64,000 nucleotides of DNA from Mariprofundus erugo (GTDB lineage: Bacteria > Pseudomonadota > Zetaproteobacteria > Mariprofundales > Mariprofundaceae), in assembly GCF_005818865.1 (NCBI RefSeq), contig NZ_VBRY01000001.1:62001-126000 (forward strand), in the 5' to 3' direction. The notes beneath the pieces were generated by a model. That model ran no database searches, was not told where the DNA came from, and saw nothing but the letters and a program-made list of their open reading frames with translations. The position numbers were made by a program, and so were the translations under genes. Below, one piece after another: positions 27,692 through 37,226 of this stretch (positions are counted from its first letter, which is position 1; each line of letters begins with the position of its first letter).

Positions 27692-28780
27692 TTACAGCAG
27701 ATCGAGTGTCCGGTTAAGGCCGCCACGGGAGATGGAGTAGGGGGCAAGTTCGCGAACCCGTGGTTTGGCGTGGAACGCGATGCCCATACCTGCTGTCTCA
27801 ATCATCGGCAGGTCATTGGCGCCATCACCGATGGCGATGGTTTGTGCAAGCGGAATGTTCCACTCGGCTGCTTTAGCCAGCAGCGTCTGTCGCTTTGTTT
27901 GAGCATCCACCACGCTGCCGATAAAGCCGCCGGTCAGTTTCCCGTCGACAATCTCAAGTACATTGCCAAGGGCAAAGTCGAGTCCGAGCCGTTGCCTGAA
28001 GTGGTCGGTGAAGAAGGTGAAGCCGCCGGAAACCAGACATGTCTTCCAGCCGTGAGCCTGCAGTCCCCTGATCAGGGCTTCAGCGCCTTCGGTCAGCTGA
28101 ATGCGCTCATCCAGCACGCGCTGAAGTACGCTGGCATCCAGCCCTTTGAGCAGTTTGACCCGCTCTGTGAATGAGGCGACAAAATCAAGCTTTCCTTCCA
28201 TGGAAAGCTGGGTAATGGCGGCAATTTGCGCCTTGATGCCCATGAAGTCCGCGATTTCATCAATGCATTCGCACTGAATCAGCGTTGAGTCCATATCCAT
28301 TAACAGCAGTCCCGGCCGGGCAAGTGTGGGGGATGGTTGCAGGGCGGTGATGGCAATATCAACGCTTGTGCGCTCCGCCAGCGGGCGCAGGCGCATGGTC
28401 AGCTGTTTGGCATCAGCGTGGCCGCTTAGCAACATTCTGCAATGATCGTTCTGTACACTGACCTGCAGGATGCCGATCTGTTCGATGATCAGCGATTCGC
28501 AGACCTCCCTGAATGTATCGAAATCGTGGCAGCCAAAAATGTGGGCGTTCATTTGCGGGGCATCCACAGCGCATGGCCAGATATCCAGCCGCTTGCCTTC
28601 ATGCATGCTGATATGCAGTTGAACGGCCTCAAGCGATGCACAGTGATAATATTCACGCAGTTGCCATGCATCATGGATGCTGCAGAGCAGCAGTTGGCCC
28701 CCGCCCGGTGTGGTAAAGCAGGGCGAGTGCAGTGCGATCGGCAGGGCATAGTCGGACGGCAGCAGGAAGTTACTCAGCAT
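27692..28780 (-). CDS. serB: Phosphoserine phosphatase
   Basis: SerB removes phosphate from phosphoserine in the last step of serine synthesis. The 362-residue protein has an N-terminal ACT-like regulatory region (about 1-150) and a C-terminal HAD domain. The HAD motifs are LLLMDMDSTLIQCECIDEIA (D162 nucleophile, D164 acid/base), CLVSGGFTFF, and KAAEWNIPLAQTIAIGDGANDLPMI. The ACT-like part is longer and more divergent than in E. coli SerB. It is convergent with the SH3b gene across 35 bp and lies 42 bp downstream of mfd on the same strand. Confidence 0.94.
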   Translation of the reverse strand: MLSNFLLPSDYALPIALHSPCFTTPGGGQLLLCSIHDAWQLREYYHCASLEAVQLHISMHEGKRLDIWPCAVDAPQMNAHIFGCHDFDTFREVCESLIIEQIGILQVSVQNDHCRMLLSGHADAKQLTMRLRPLAERTSVDIAITALQPSPTLARPGLLLMDMDSTLIQCECIDEIADFMGIKAQIAAITQLSMEGKLDFVASFTERVKLLKGLDASVLQRVLDERIQLTEGAEALIRGLQAHGWKTCLVSGGFTFFTDHFRQRLGLDFALGNVLEIVDGKLTGGFIGSVVDAQTKRQTLLAKAAEWNIPLAQTIAIGDGANDLPMIETAGMGIAFHAKPRVRELAPYSISRGGLNRTLDLL

Positions 28781-28822
28781 GTCGGAGCTCCGGGCGGAAG
28801 GAATGGGCGGCTGGCAGGAAAA

Positions 28823-31800
28823 TCACGCGGTCGAACTCTCAAGCAGTGAGTCGAGAAAGGCAATGTGCCCCTTGAGCTGCTGGCGCGGTGTACCTTCTCC
28901 GGCCAGCAGCGTGAGACTGCCATCCGGTGTCAGGCGAAAGCGATTGGGCTCACGTTGCACGCGCATCAGCAGTGCTGCCGGTTCAATCGGCGAGCTGGCG
29001 GTAAAGCCGAGACGCAGCCCCAGGGTTGACGTGCGGATGGAGGAGAGCGCCAGCGCTCTGGCACGCCAGCGAATGCGGGCGGACTCCAGACAGTATTTTG
29101 CTTCATCCGGCATCAGGCCGAAGCGGTCGGTCATCTCCTCAAACAGCAGCGTGATCTGGGCATCGTCCGTGGTGCGGGCAATGCGCCGGTAAAGGTTGAG
29201 GCGCTCCCCCGCCTGCGGTACATAATCCGGCGGCAGAATGGCGTTGATGCCCAGGTGCATATCAAGCGGCTGAACGGGTTTTGGTGGCTTGCCACGGGCT
29301 TCGGCCACGGCATCGGTCAGCATATCCAGATACATATCCAGGCCGATTTCTTCGATGCGGCCACTCTGTTCTGCCCCCAGAAGATTACCGGCACCGCGGA
29401 TTTCCATATCCTGTCGGGCGAGCAGGAAACCGGCCCCCAATTCGGTATGGGTGGCAATGGCCTGCAGGCGTTCGCTGGCATCCGGGGTCATGCTGCGGGC
29501 ATCCGGTGTAAACAGATAGGCATAGGCCTGTCGATGACTGCGACCCACGCGTCCCCTGATCTGATGCAGTTGTGCCAGGCCCAGCATGTCGGCACGCTCG
29601 ACAATCAGGGTATTGGCGTTGGGCACATCAAGTCCTGATTCGACGATGGTGGTGCAGACAAGAATGTGCAGGCGCCCTTCATAGAAGGAGAGCATCTGCC
29701 GGTCGAGCTCAGCCGGTGTCATCTGGCCATGGGCGATGCCGATTTCAGCCTCCGGCACATCTTCCCTGAGACGTGCGGCAATGCGCTCGATGCTTTTTAC
29801 ATGGTTGTGCAGGTAATAGACCTGTCCGCCACGATAAAGTTCACGGCGGATGGCTTCTGCGGCCATGTGGCGGTCAAAACTTGAGACCATCGTGCGGATT
29901 GCCTCCCGCTCAGCCGGGGGGGTGCTGATAATTGAGACGCTGCGCAGGCCTGACATCGTCTGATGCAGGGTGCGCGGGATCGGCGTTGCTGTAAGTGTCA
30001 GAAGATCTGTCCCTGTATGCAGGGATTTCAGCTTCTGCTTGTGTTTAACACCGAAACGTTGTTCTTCATCCACGACGACAAGGCCCAGATCGGCGAATTC
30101 GAATGTATCCGAGAGCAGGCGGTGGGTGCCGATAATGACGCGGATGTCGCCACCGGCCAGTTCTGCGGTGATGCGATCAGCCTCTTTTTTGCTCTGCAGA
30201 CGGGATATCAGCGCCACCTTGAGCCCTGTGCCCGAGAAGCGCTCGGCAAAACTGGCATAGTGCTGGTTGGCCAGTACCGTGGTGGGCGCGAGAACAGCAA
30301 CCTGACGGCCGGACTCAGCGACGATGAAGGCAGCACGCATGGCAACCTCGGTTTTACCAAAACCGACATCGCCACAGATCACACGATCCATTGGTTTGTT
30401 GCCGGCGAGGTCGGTCAGGACCGCATCAATGGCTTCCGCCTGATCATCCGTTTCCTCAAAGGGAAAGCGGGCCGTAAACTCTTCGTAGGCATCCAGCAAC
30501 ACGCCTTCGAGGCGGCAGGGCGGACGTGTACAGCGACTGCGATCGGCTTCCACATCAATCAGCTCATGGGCCATGGCGAGCAGGTCATGTTTCACCCGTT
30601 CACGGGTCTTGCGCCATTTGTCCGACCCCAGCTTGCTGAGTGACGGAGACTCCTCACCTGTATAACGATGCAGGCGGCCGAGCTCTTCAACCGGTACAAA
30701 TACATGGGCTTTGCCGGCATATTCAATCTTGATGAAGTCAGCGAGATCCTCTTCCTCACCCATGGTTTCAAGCCCCTGATAGAGGCCGACACCATGGTCT
30801 TCATGTACCACCGGGTCGCCGATTTTCAGTTCGGCGAGGCTGGTAAAAATATCGGCATGCAGAAGTGTTCTGCCGGATGAGCGCCGCTTGCGAGGCAGTC
30901 GTTGTCCGAGCAATTCCCGGCCGGTTAGCAGCAGCAGCTTTTGTTGCGGCAGGGCAAAGCCTGTTTCAAGGTAGCCGATGCAGGTGGAAATGGCGTCCGC
31001 TGAGGGGGCCTTCAGCTCGGCACAGGCCTCAAGCATGCGCTCCTGCTGGCCGAGACCATGGGCGACGAGGCGGATGCTCCAGCCCCGGGTCAGCCTCTCG
31101 TCCAGTGCATGGCGCATGGCATGCAGTGGTTGTTTGTGTTGACTGAAGTCAGCCAGCGCCGGTGCATCTTCGATGGCGGTCCGGGGCAGAGCGGAGGCCT
31201 GAATGGCTGTTTCGGTCGCGTAGAGCTCCTGCGGACTGATGCTGGGTTCAGCACTGCTGCGAACCATTTCAAACTGTCCGCGGACCTGTCCTGAAAAGGC
31301 CACCCGTTTCTGATCGATATCCGCATCGGCATAGACGGTGACGTTATCGGGCAGGTAGTCGATCAGCCGGGCGGTGTTTTGATAGGTCAGAGGCAGAAGC
31401 GCCTCAATGCCGGGGTGAGGGCGGCCGGACTGCACGGATGTCAGCATCGGGTGTTTGCGCAGGTGCGGGAAGCGGGCCCTGAATGCAGCGGCAAACGTTT
31501 CCATGCCCCGCTCATCGAGAATCACTTCGCGTACGGGGACAGAGGTAAAGTGTTGCAGCTCTTCACCTGAGCGCTGGGTTTCCGGGTCGAAGCGGCGAAT
31601 GCTTTCGATTTCATCACCGAACATATCAATGCGCAGCGGCGTGGCCTCCGTCGCCGGCCATATATCAAACAGTCCGCCTCTGGCGGCAAACTCTCCTGCG
31701 ACGAGGACCCGGTCTGCAGCAGTCATGCCCGCCTCTGCCAGCCGCGATTTCAAAGAGGCGGTATCAAGCTGGTCGCCGACGCGCAATTGCCACACATGGG

Positions 31801-32152
31801 CAGCCACGACCTCCGGTGGAGCCATGCGCTGCAGCCATGCCGGCAGGGCGGTCAGTAACAGCCCTTTTGGCGCCGGGGTGTTCAGCAGCCGGCCGAGCGT
31901 GGCGAAGCGCTCACCGACAATGCTGTGATGCGGGGATACGCGGTCGTAGGGAAGTACCTCCCATGCAGGCATTCGCCACAGACGGGCGGGTTGATCGGCA
32001 AGGAAGAAAGTGACCTCTTCGGCAAGTTGTCGATAGCTGCGCAGATCCGGGCAGATCCAGATGCTGAATTGGTTGGTCCGGGCCAGTTCGGCCAGCTGCC
32101 ATGCCAGTCCTGTCAGTGTATGCGGGGGGGAGGTGGTTTCTGAGGTTTTCAT
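28823..32152 (-). CDS. mfd: Transcription-repair coupling factor
   Basis: Mfd removes RNA polymerase stalled at DNA lesions and recruits UvrA. The frame is open to 32320, but recognisable sequence begins near MKTSETTSPPHTLTGLAWQLAEL, so I start at the ATG at 32152 (1109 residues). The UvrB-like damage-interaction region is N-terminal (WEVLPYDRVSPHHSIVGERFATL). The RNA polymerase interaction domain contains GDPVVHEDHGVGLYQGLE. The translocase has Walker A GDVGFGKTEVAMRAAF, the DEEQ box VVDEEQRFGVKHK, TATPIPRTLHQTMSG, and the helicase VI motif QIRGRVGRS. The C-terminal autoinhibitory TRCF domain is present. Confidence 0.96.
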   Translation of the reverse strand: MKTSETTSPPHTLTGLAWQLAELARTNQFSIWICPDLRSYRQLAEEVTFFLADQPARLWRMPAWEVLPYDRVSPHHSIVGERFATLGRLLNTPAPKGLLLTALPAWLQRMAPPEVVAAHVWQLRVGDQLDTASLKSRLAEAGMTAADRVLVAGEFAARGGLFDIWPATEATPLRIDMFGDEIESIRRFDPETQRSGEELQHFTSVPVREVILDERGMETFAAAFRARFPHLRKHPMLTSVQSGRPHPGIEALLPLTYQNTARLIDYLPDNVTVYADADIDQKRVAFSGQVRGQFEMVRSSAEPSISPQELYATETAIQASALPRTAIEDAPALADFSQHKQPLHAMRHALDERLTRGWSIRLVAHGLGQQERMLEACAELKAPSADAISTCIGYLETGFALPQQKLLLLTGRELLGQRLPRKRRSSGRTLLHADIFTSLAELKIGDPVVHEDHGVGLYQGLETMGEEEDLADFIKIEYAGKAHVFVPVEELGRLHRYTGEESPSLSKLGSDKWRKTRERVKHDLLAMAHELIDVEADRSRCTRPPCRLEGVLLDAYEEFTARFPFEETDDQAEAIDAVLTDLAGNKPMDRVICGDVGFGKTEVAMRAAFIVAESGRQVAVLAPTTVLANQHYASFAERFSGTGLKVALISRLQSKKEADRITAELAGGDIRVIIGTHRLLSDTFEFADLGLVVVDEEQRFGVKHKQKLKSLHTGTDLLTLTATPIPRTLHQTMSGLRSVSIISTPPAEREAIRTMVSSFDRHMAAEAIRRELYRGGQVYYLHNHVKSIERIAARLREDVPEAEIGIAHGQMTPAELDRQMLSFYEGRLHILVCTTIVESGLDVPNANTLIVERADMLGLAQLHQIRGRVGRSHRQAYAYLFTPDARSMTPDASERLQAIATHTELGAGFLLARQDMEIRGAGNLLGAEQSGRIEEIGLDMYLDMLTDAVAEARGKPPKPVQPLDMHLGINAILPPDYVPQAGERLNLYRRIARTTDDAQITLLFEEMTDRFGLMPDEAKYCLESARIRWRARALALSSIRTSTLGLRLGFTASSPIEPAALLMRVQREPNRFRLTPDGSLTLLAGEGTPRQQLKGHIAFLDSLLESSTA

Positions 32153-32266
32153 CCTGATGCGGTATGCTGCCGCAAAGATGCACGGGCGGCCACACGGGAT
32201 GGCGCTGTTGATATTGGCGCTGATCTTGCTCTTTTGAGCAGATATGGATGGCGCCGACAGGATGTG

Positions 32267-34477
32267 ATGATTTTCGGCAAGGGTGAAGGTGTGATGGATG
32301 CCTTGAGAGAACAGCAGCAACTCCGGATTCGACTGGAACAGGTCAGATTATTGTTTGAGCCATCGCGCTATGTCGCTTTCGGCTATATTGTCATTGCCGT
32401 GATGACTGCCATCATTCAGTGGCCGGTGATTGATCACCGGTTGATTCTGCTGTGGGGCGGGGCCACTGTATTGACGGTGGCAGGGCGTCTCTGGCTGGCC
32501 TTCGCATTTGAAAGAGCGCAGCCGCACTGGTGCGATGTTGCCCGCTGGGAACGGGCTTTTTTTACAGGTACCGTTTTCGCCGGCCTGGTCTGGGGAATCG
32601 GTGTCTGGCTGCTCTTTCCGGCCGGGGATATCGTCCATCAGGCAGTGATTGTGATTGTGATCGCCGGCATGTCTGCAGCCGGCTCTGCCACCCTTTCCGG
32701 CCAGAAGGCTCCGGCGGTTGTCTTTGAATTGTTGATTCTGTTGCCGCTGATGGGGCGGCTGCTGCTTGAAGAAACGTTTATTACCACCTTTTTTGCTGCG
32801 ATGGTCGGGGTTCACCTGCTGCTATTGCTCAACAGCTGCCTGCGCAACTGCCGCAATCATTTGCAAAATATTACCCTGCGTTTTGAAAGTGCGGATCGTG
32901 AGGCCGCCCTGCTGGCTGCCGACGAAAAATTGCGCCTGAGTGAAATGAGGCTGGCCCGGGCCCAGCGTATGGCTCACCTTGGTCACTGGGAGTATGAGAT
33001 TGCTGCCAACAGGCTGACATGGTCGGATGAAATTCACCGGATTTTCGAGTTTGACAGTGAGGCGTTCGAGGGAACGTTCGAGGCATTCCTCGATATTGTG
33101 CATCCTGATGACAGGCAAAAGGTCAGTGATGCCTATCGCCAGTCTCTCAATGATCGCAGTGGATACGATATTGTGCATCGCTTGCAGTTTGCCGACGGAC
33201 GCATCAAATACGTTCACGAGTGCTGTGAAACCACATATGATGAAGAGGGCATCCCCCTGGTTTCCACCGGTACGGTGCAGGATGTGACCGAGCACCGCCA
33301 GCTGGAGGAGCAGTTGCTGCAATCCCAGAAAATGGAGGCGATCGGTACACTGGTCGGGGGGATTGCCCATGACTTTAACAATATGCTTGCTGCCATACAG
33401 GGTAATGTCTATCTGGCCCGGCAGCAGCTGCCGAATGAGGCAGGCCGTGCCGCTGGCAAGCTGGATAATATTGAGAAGCTCAGTTTGAGAGCGGGTGATA
33501 TGGTGCAGCAGCTGCTCACCTTTGCCCGTAAGGACACCGTCCAGATGCGCCCGTTGCCACTGAATATGTTTATGAAGGAGGCGGGAAAACTGGCGCGCAG
33601 CACGATTCCGGAGGATATCGATTGCACGTTTGACCTGTGCAGTGAGACGTTGACTGTATTGGGGGATGCGACCCAGCTACAACAGGCTTTGATGAATCTG
33701 CTGAATAACGCCTGTGATGCACTGCAAGGGGTACGCCATCCACAGATTGAATGCAGCCTGCAGCGCTGGAAAAGCCATGCCCAGTTCCACCGTATGCACC
33801 CGGAGGTGAGTGACGAGTTGTTCGCCCGTATTCGGGTTGCAGATAATGGTGGCGGTATCGCAAGCGAGCATCTGGAGAAGATTTTCGAACCGTTTTTTAC
33901 CACCAAAGGGGTGGGTAAGGGAACCGGACTGGGGCTTGCGATGGTCTATGGTGCGGTGAGTCATCACGGTGGTGTGATTGAGGTGGAGAGCAAACCGGGC
34001 AAGGGGACGGCATTTCATATTTATCTGCCGATTTACGGGCAGCGTATCGACAGCCATGCAGAACACGCGGCGCCGGCTGAGGTGCTGCCGGGGAAGGGGG
34101 AAAAGATACTGCTTGTCGATGATGAGCAGTCTGTGCGCAGTGCTGTTGCCGGCGTGCTCGAAAGCCTTGGTTATCAGGTGGTAACAGCCTGTGATGGAGA
34201 ACAGGCCGTGGCACAGTTTCTGCAGTATCGCGACGAGATTGGTCTGGCGATCCTGGATGTGGTGATGCCGAAAATGGGGGGGATGGAGGCTGCCAGGCAG
34301 ATACGGGAGATGCATGCCGGTCTGCCGATTATTCTGGCCACAGGTTATGATCGCGAGAAAGCACTTAAAACCGGTGAGCGGCCGGAGCGAGCCCTTTTCC
34401 TCAGCAAGCCGTTCAGTGTGGAGGGGTTGTCTGTTTCGTTGCGGAGCCTGCTTGATGAGGTGGAAGCAAAGGTCTAG
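32267..34477 (+). CDS. Membrane-bound PAS hybrid histidine kinase/response regulator
   Basis: About 736 residues. Several starts are possible: TTG 32234, ATG 32267 behind AGGA, and ATG 32294, which begins [17 protein letters not shown] use 32267. Order: about six membrane helices (residues 30-185), coiled linker, PAS (about 225-345, [22 protein letters not shown]), HisKA with H368 in [20 protein letters not shown], HATPase ([31 protein letters not shown]) and receiver with D664 in [13 protein letters not shown]. Its core is a close paralogue of the kinase at 40931-43510. The stop TAG (34475-34477) lies inside the end of repeat element A, so the insertion may have set the C-terminus. No partner regulator gene is adjacent. 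Confidence 0.92.
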   Translation: MIFGKGEGVMDALREQQQLRIRLEQVRLLFEPSRYVAFGYIVIAVMTAIIQWPVIDHRLILLWGGATVLTVAGRLWLAFAFERAQPHWCDVARWERAFFTGTVFAGLVWGIGVWLLFPAGDIVHQAVIVIVIAGMSAAGSATLSGQKAPAVVFELLILLPLMGRLLLEETFITTFFAAMVGVHLLLLLNSCLRNCRNHLQNITLRFESADREAALLAADEKLRLSEMRLARAQRMAHLGHWEYEIAANRLTWSDEIHRIFEFDSEAFEGTFEAFLDIVHPDDRQKVSDAYRQSLNDRSGYDIVHRLQFADGRIKYVHECCETTYDEEGIPLVSTGTVQDVTEHRQLEEQLLQSQKMEAIGTLVGGIAHDFNNMLAAIQGNVYLARQQLPNEAGRAAGKLDNIEKLSLRAGDMVQQLLTFARKDTVQMRPLPLNMFMKEAGKLARSTIPEDIDCTFDLCSETLTVLGDATQLQQALMNLLNNACDALQGVRHPQIECSLQRWKSHAQFHRMHPEVSDELFARIRVADNGGGIASEHLEKIFEPFFTTKGVGKGTGLGLAMVYGAVSHHGGVIEVESKPGKGTAFHIYLPIYGQRIDSHAEHAAPAEVLPGKGEKILLVDDEQSVRSAVAGVLESLGYQVVTACDGEQAVAQFLQYRDEIGLAILDVVMPKMGGMEAARQIREMHAGLPIILATGYDREKALKTGERPERALFLSKPFSVEGLSVSLRSLLDEVEAKV

Positions 34478-34687
34478 GAGTCTGTCGGACTTAACTCAAA
34501 TCTACTGCGCGGCAGGGATAGCGGCCCAAAATGCCCCGGGCTTTTGTCGTATAGTCACCACTATGCTCCTCAATCCCGGAATATTTTTTCTTGCAGACAT
34601 TGCTATCGCGCCATTTGAAGTCATGCCATGGCTTCAAACGGCTTGCTCCTGCTTGCTACGGATTGCTTAAATCCGACAGGCTCCTAG
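34474..34687. repeat. MITE-like module, copy A (full length, 214 bp)
   Basis: The module is bounded by 21-bp inverted terminal repeats that agree at 19 positions. The left end is CTAGGAGTCTGTCGG...TTAA (34474-34494) and the right end is TTAA...CCGACAGGCTCCTAG (34667-34687). Inside lies a palindrome at 34611-34641, CCATTTGAAG...CTTCAAACGG. Copies B and C are in the opposite orientation and each lack a different internal part, so A looks closest to the full form. The left CTAG contains the stop codon of the upstream kinase. No transposase is encoded. A short ORF inside does not look real. Confidence 0.85.
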
Positions 34688-35016
34688 GGGTAAGGATGCG
34701 CCGGATTAATCGGCGACCCCGTAAGGAGATGCTGATTGATTGCCCTGCTGGCAAAATCAGTACGCAAAGACAAAAGCCTGACAAAGAGGCAGGGGGCCGA
34801 TCGGACGGCCAGGGGCCGCCCGCAGGGCGAGGGCATGATGCCCGGGTCATTTTGTATTTATTTACAAATCAAACACTTGCGCGTCTGATTTGATTCGCTG
34901 CATCCTGCAGCCCATCTGGTGGCGGCAAAGTCGTCCAATCCGGTTATCCTGCCGGATTGTGGCCTCCGTCCATGGCCCGCCCGGAATCGCTGATTCATAC
35001 TAAACGGGCGAAAGCA
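34478..35016. other. Non-coding stretch between the hybrid kinase and the short receiver/DHp gene
   Basis: The 539 bp are almost entirely repeat. MITE-like module A runs to 34687. A 34-bp linker follows (34688-34721), holding an imperfect hairpin GGGGT...ACCCC, and then the multi-hairpin module to about 34980. The last 36 bp before the convergent gene show nothing I recognise. No gene with a plausible start and ribosome-binding site was found here. Confidence 0.7.
34722..34980 (-). repeat. Multi-hairpin module, copy A (about 259 bp)
   Basis: This block is the inverted counterpart of 40491-40750, with identity that I estimate by eye at 85 percent. Read on the reverse strand it is a series of hairpins: CAATCCGG/CCGGATTG, CTGCA/TGCAG, CAAATCAGAC/GTTTGATTTG (one mismatch), GGGCA/TGCCC, CGCCC/GGGCG and GGCC/GGCC. 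Six or more stems in 260 bases is unusual and suggests a structured RNA or a REP-like DNA array. Short open frames in both copies are not well conserved as protein. Confidence 0.8.
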
Positions 35017-35640
35017 TTATGGTTGGTTGCTCATCGCCGCACGACGCGTTTTGATGCTGCTGTCGATTTCATCTGCCAGCTCAATCATTTCTTGAAGCAC
35101 TCTGGTTGTCCGCTCGGATGGTTTTTCCATCAGCAGCATTTCAGCGGTCATGATCATGCCGGTCAGGGTATTATTCAGGTCGTGGGAAAGGTCCCGGCAA
35201 AAGTCCTGGCTGGCAGACTCTGCCCGTACCCGTGCTGCTTCCGCTGCATCCAGCTGTGATTTCAGCTCATGGATCGTGGTGGCGTGCCGTTGATATGTGA
35301 TGGCATGGTGGATGCGGTGGTGCAGCAGTGGTGCGGAAACAGGGGCAAGCAGATAGTCATCCGCACCTGCAGCAAGGGCCTGTGCAAGCGGTTCATCGTG
35401 CTGCGCTATGAGGATAATGGCATGCGGGCCGAGTGAGCGAAGGCGGCCGATAACGGCAATGCAATCGGGCAGCGAGAGCGGAAGCAGGATGGCATCGGGG
35501 TGCGTGCCGGCGATGTCAGTAAAAAGATTCTCAGCGCTGGTGGTGGCAACCTGATAGTCCGTGTGGGCCAGTGCCTTTTGAATTTCACAGGCGGGTGACA
35601 GGCCATGTTCAACGCTCACAATTCGAATCATTGCACTCAT
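35017..35640 (-). CDS. Receiver-like domain fused to an orphan DHp (HisKA-like) segment
   Basis: A 207-residue cytoplasmic protein. Residues 5-118 have a receiver fold (IRIVSVEHGLSPACEIQKALA, AIILIAQ, ALAAGADDYLLAPVSAPLLHHRI). The strand that should carry the phosphoacceptor Asp reads DAILLPLSLPD, with Pro where Asp is expected, so it looks like a pseudo-receiver. A coiled helix follows, then SQDFCRDLSHDLNNTLTGMIMTAEMLL, which has the H-D-x-N pattern of a histidine-kinase DHp helix. The protein stops after the second helix with no ATPase domain. It could be a phosphotransfer protein, or a kinase truncated when repeat A arrived 37 bp downstream. Confidence 0.78.
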   Translation of the reverse strand: MSAMIRIVSVEHGLSPACEIQKALAHTDYQVATTSAENLFTDIAGTHPDAILLPLSLPDCIAVIGRLRSLGPHAIILIAQHDEPLAQALAAGADDYLLAPVSAPLLHHRIHHAITYQRHATTIHELKSQLDAAEAARVRAESASQDFCRDLSHDLNNTLTGMIMTAEMLLMEKPSERTTRVLQEMIELADEIDSSIKTRRAAMSNQP

Positions 35641-35815
35641 GCAGGTTGTCCTCTCATGCAGCCTTCCGGGCAGGGGCGGGGTGGCTGCATGCTCAGCGTA
35701 GCAGCTATCATCAGGCCAGGGAAGAGATCATTTCACCGCATTGCCTCGTGGTGTAGAGTTGCCATCCGGCTGGTATGCCCTGCATCAACGTCAGATCATT
35801 ATCCTGGAGGACGAC

Positions 35816-37177
35816 TTGTCGGACACTCACAGCAATAGGCCGCTGCTTGGCAGCGATGATGCTCTGCAACTGGCAAAATGGGATGAGGCCCGTCTGCGTG
35901 AGATTCTGGGCGGGATGCATGTTTCCGAACTGGCCGATCTTCTGCTCTCCTGCCGTAATGACGATCAACGCCGTTTGCTGGTCGAATATATTCCTGACGA
36001 ATGCCTGGGTGAGGTGCTGCTTGAGTTGCCCGAGGGCGTGCAGGAAGAGGTGCTGGCTGTATTTGAGCCGCAGGAAATCGAGGATGTGGTTGAGCACCTT
36101 GATTCGGATGATGCGGCCGATCTTCTTCAGGCGGTGGACAAGGAGATTGCCGATGAGGTGATCGGCCGGCTTGATCCTTCCGAACGACGTGATATCGCCG
36201 AACTGCTCAGTCATGATGAGGAGACTGCCGGTGGTCTGATGCAGTCCGAGCTGTTCAAGGTGCGTGGCAGCTGGCCGGTTGAAAAGGTGTTGCAGGTGCT
36301 GCGCCGTTTCGGCCGCGAAATCGAGAATCTTAACTACGTATATGTCGTTGATGATGATGACCTGCTCGTGGGGGTGTTATCACTGCATACCCTGCTGTTT
36401 GCCGAGCCGGAGGTGATGATCAGTCTGCTTGCCCAGACCGATTTCCCCCGTGTGATGGCCGGTCAGGATCAGGAAGAGGTGGCCCGACTGTTTGAAAAAT
36501 ATGACGTGCTGGCGATGCCGGTGGTCAACGCGAGTGGTGAACTTGTCGGACGTATTACCGCCGACGACGTCATCGATGTGATGCGTGAAGAGGCCACCGA
36601 AGATATGTACCGACTGGCAGCACTGTCCGATCAGGATGATCTGGCCGAATCGGTATCGACCACTGCACGGCGACGGGGCATCTGGCTGGCGGTGAATCTG
36701 TTAACGGCAATCGCGGCCTCTGTAGTGATTTCCCAGTTTGAGGCGACCATTGCACAGGTTGTGGCGCTGGCGGTGCTGATGCCGATTGTGGCCAGCATGG
36801 GGGGCATTGCCGGTACCCAGACACTGACGGTGATTGTACGCGGTATTGCACTTGGTCGTATCACGTTTGCCAATGCACGCCGGGCCCTGATCAAGGAGGT
36901 CTCGGTTGGACTTGTTTCCGGCGGTGTGTTTGCCGTTGTCATGGCGACGGTGGCTTCACTGTGGTTTCCTGAACTTGGTATGCGTCTGGGAGCGATTATT
37001 GCCGTGGCGATGATGGTCAATCTGTTTGCCGCAGGCCTTGCCGGATCGGTGATTCCACTGACACTGCAGCGGCTTGATATTGATCCGGCCCTGGCATCGG
37101 GCACCATATTGACGACGGTCACCGATGTGGTCGGCTTTTTTACATTTCTCGGCCTTGCCACTATTTTTCTGGTATAG
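35816..37177 (+). CDS. mgtE: Magnesium transporter MgtE (TTG start)
   Basis: MgtE is a Mg2+-gated magnesium channel. The frame is open from 35741, but GGAGG (35806-35810) lies 5 nt before the TTG at 35816, which I take as the start (453 residues). Order: N-terminal helical domain (LREILGGMHVSELADLL to LSHDEETAGGLMQ), two CBS domains (about 135-255, VLSLHTLL and ITADDVIDVM), a plug helix, and five membrane helices with the pore segment PIVASMGGIAGTQTLTVIVRGIALG, a family hallmark. Its 5' end follows the divergent receiver/DHp gene by 175 bp; no riboswitch-like structure was recognised in that gap. Confidence 0.94.
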   Translation: MSDTHSNRPLLGSDDALQLAKWDEARLREILGGMHVSELADLLLSCRNDDQRRLLVEYIPDECLGEVLLELPEGVQEEVLAVFEPQEIEDVVEHLDSDDAADLLQAVDKEIADEVIGRLDPSERRDIAELLSHDEETAGGLMQSELFKVRGSWPVEKVLQVLRRFGREIENLNYVYVVDDDDLLVGVLSLHTLLFAEPEVMISLLAQTDFPRVMAGQDQEEVARLFEKYDVLAMPVVNASGELVGRITADDVIDVMREEATEDMYRLAALSDQDDLAESVSTTARRRGIWLAVNLLTAIAASVVISQFEATIAQVVALAVLMPIVASMGGIAGTQTLTVIVRGIALGRITFANARRALIKEVSVGLVSGGVFAVVMATVASLWFPELGMRLGAIIAVAMMVNLFAAGLAGSVIPLTLQRLDIDPALASGTILTTVTDVVGFFTFLGLATIFLV

Positions 37178-37226
37178 ATCAGAGCGTTGACAGCAAATCC
37201 GTCGGGCGAGCATACAGGAGCAGAAA

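Noticed and set aside
32234-32266. TTG start at 32234 for the first membrane-bound hybrid kinase.
   Set aside because: There is no ribosome-binding site. ATG 32267 or 32294 fits better.
34656-34850. ORF on the reverse strand starting MTRASCPRPAGG, with a similar start (MTRASCLRPAGG) at 40621-40815.
   Set aside because: Both lie in the hairpin module. The shared residues follow DNA-level identity, many changes alter the amino acid, a base difference shifts the frame after about 35 residues, and neither has a ribosome-binding site. I treat them as chance ORFs of the repeat.
34591-34893. ORF starting MQTLLSRHLKSCHGFK and its relative in 40633-40842.
   Set aside because: They span the palindrome of the MITE-like module. 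Similarity follows the repeat, with no start signal, and the ends differ.
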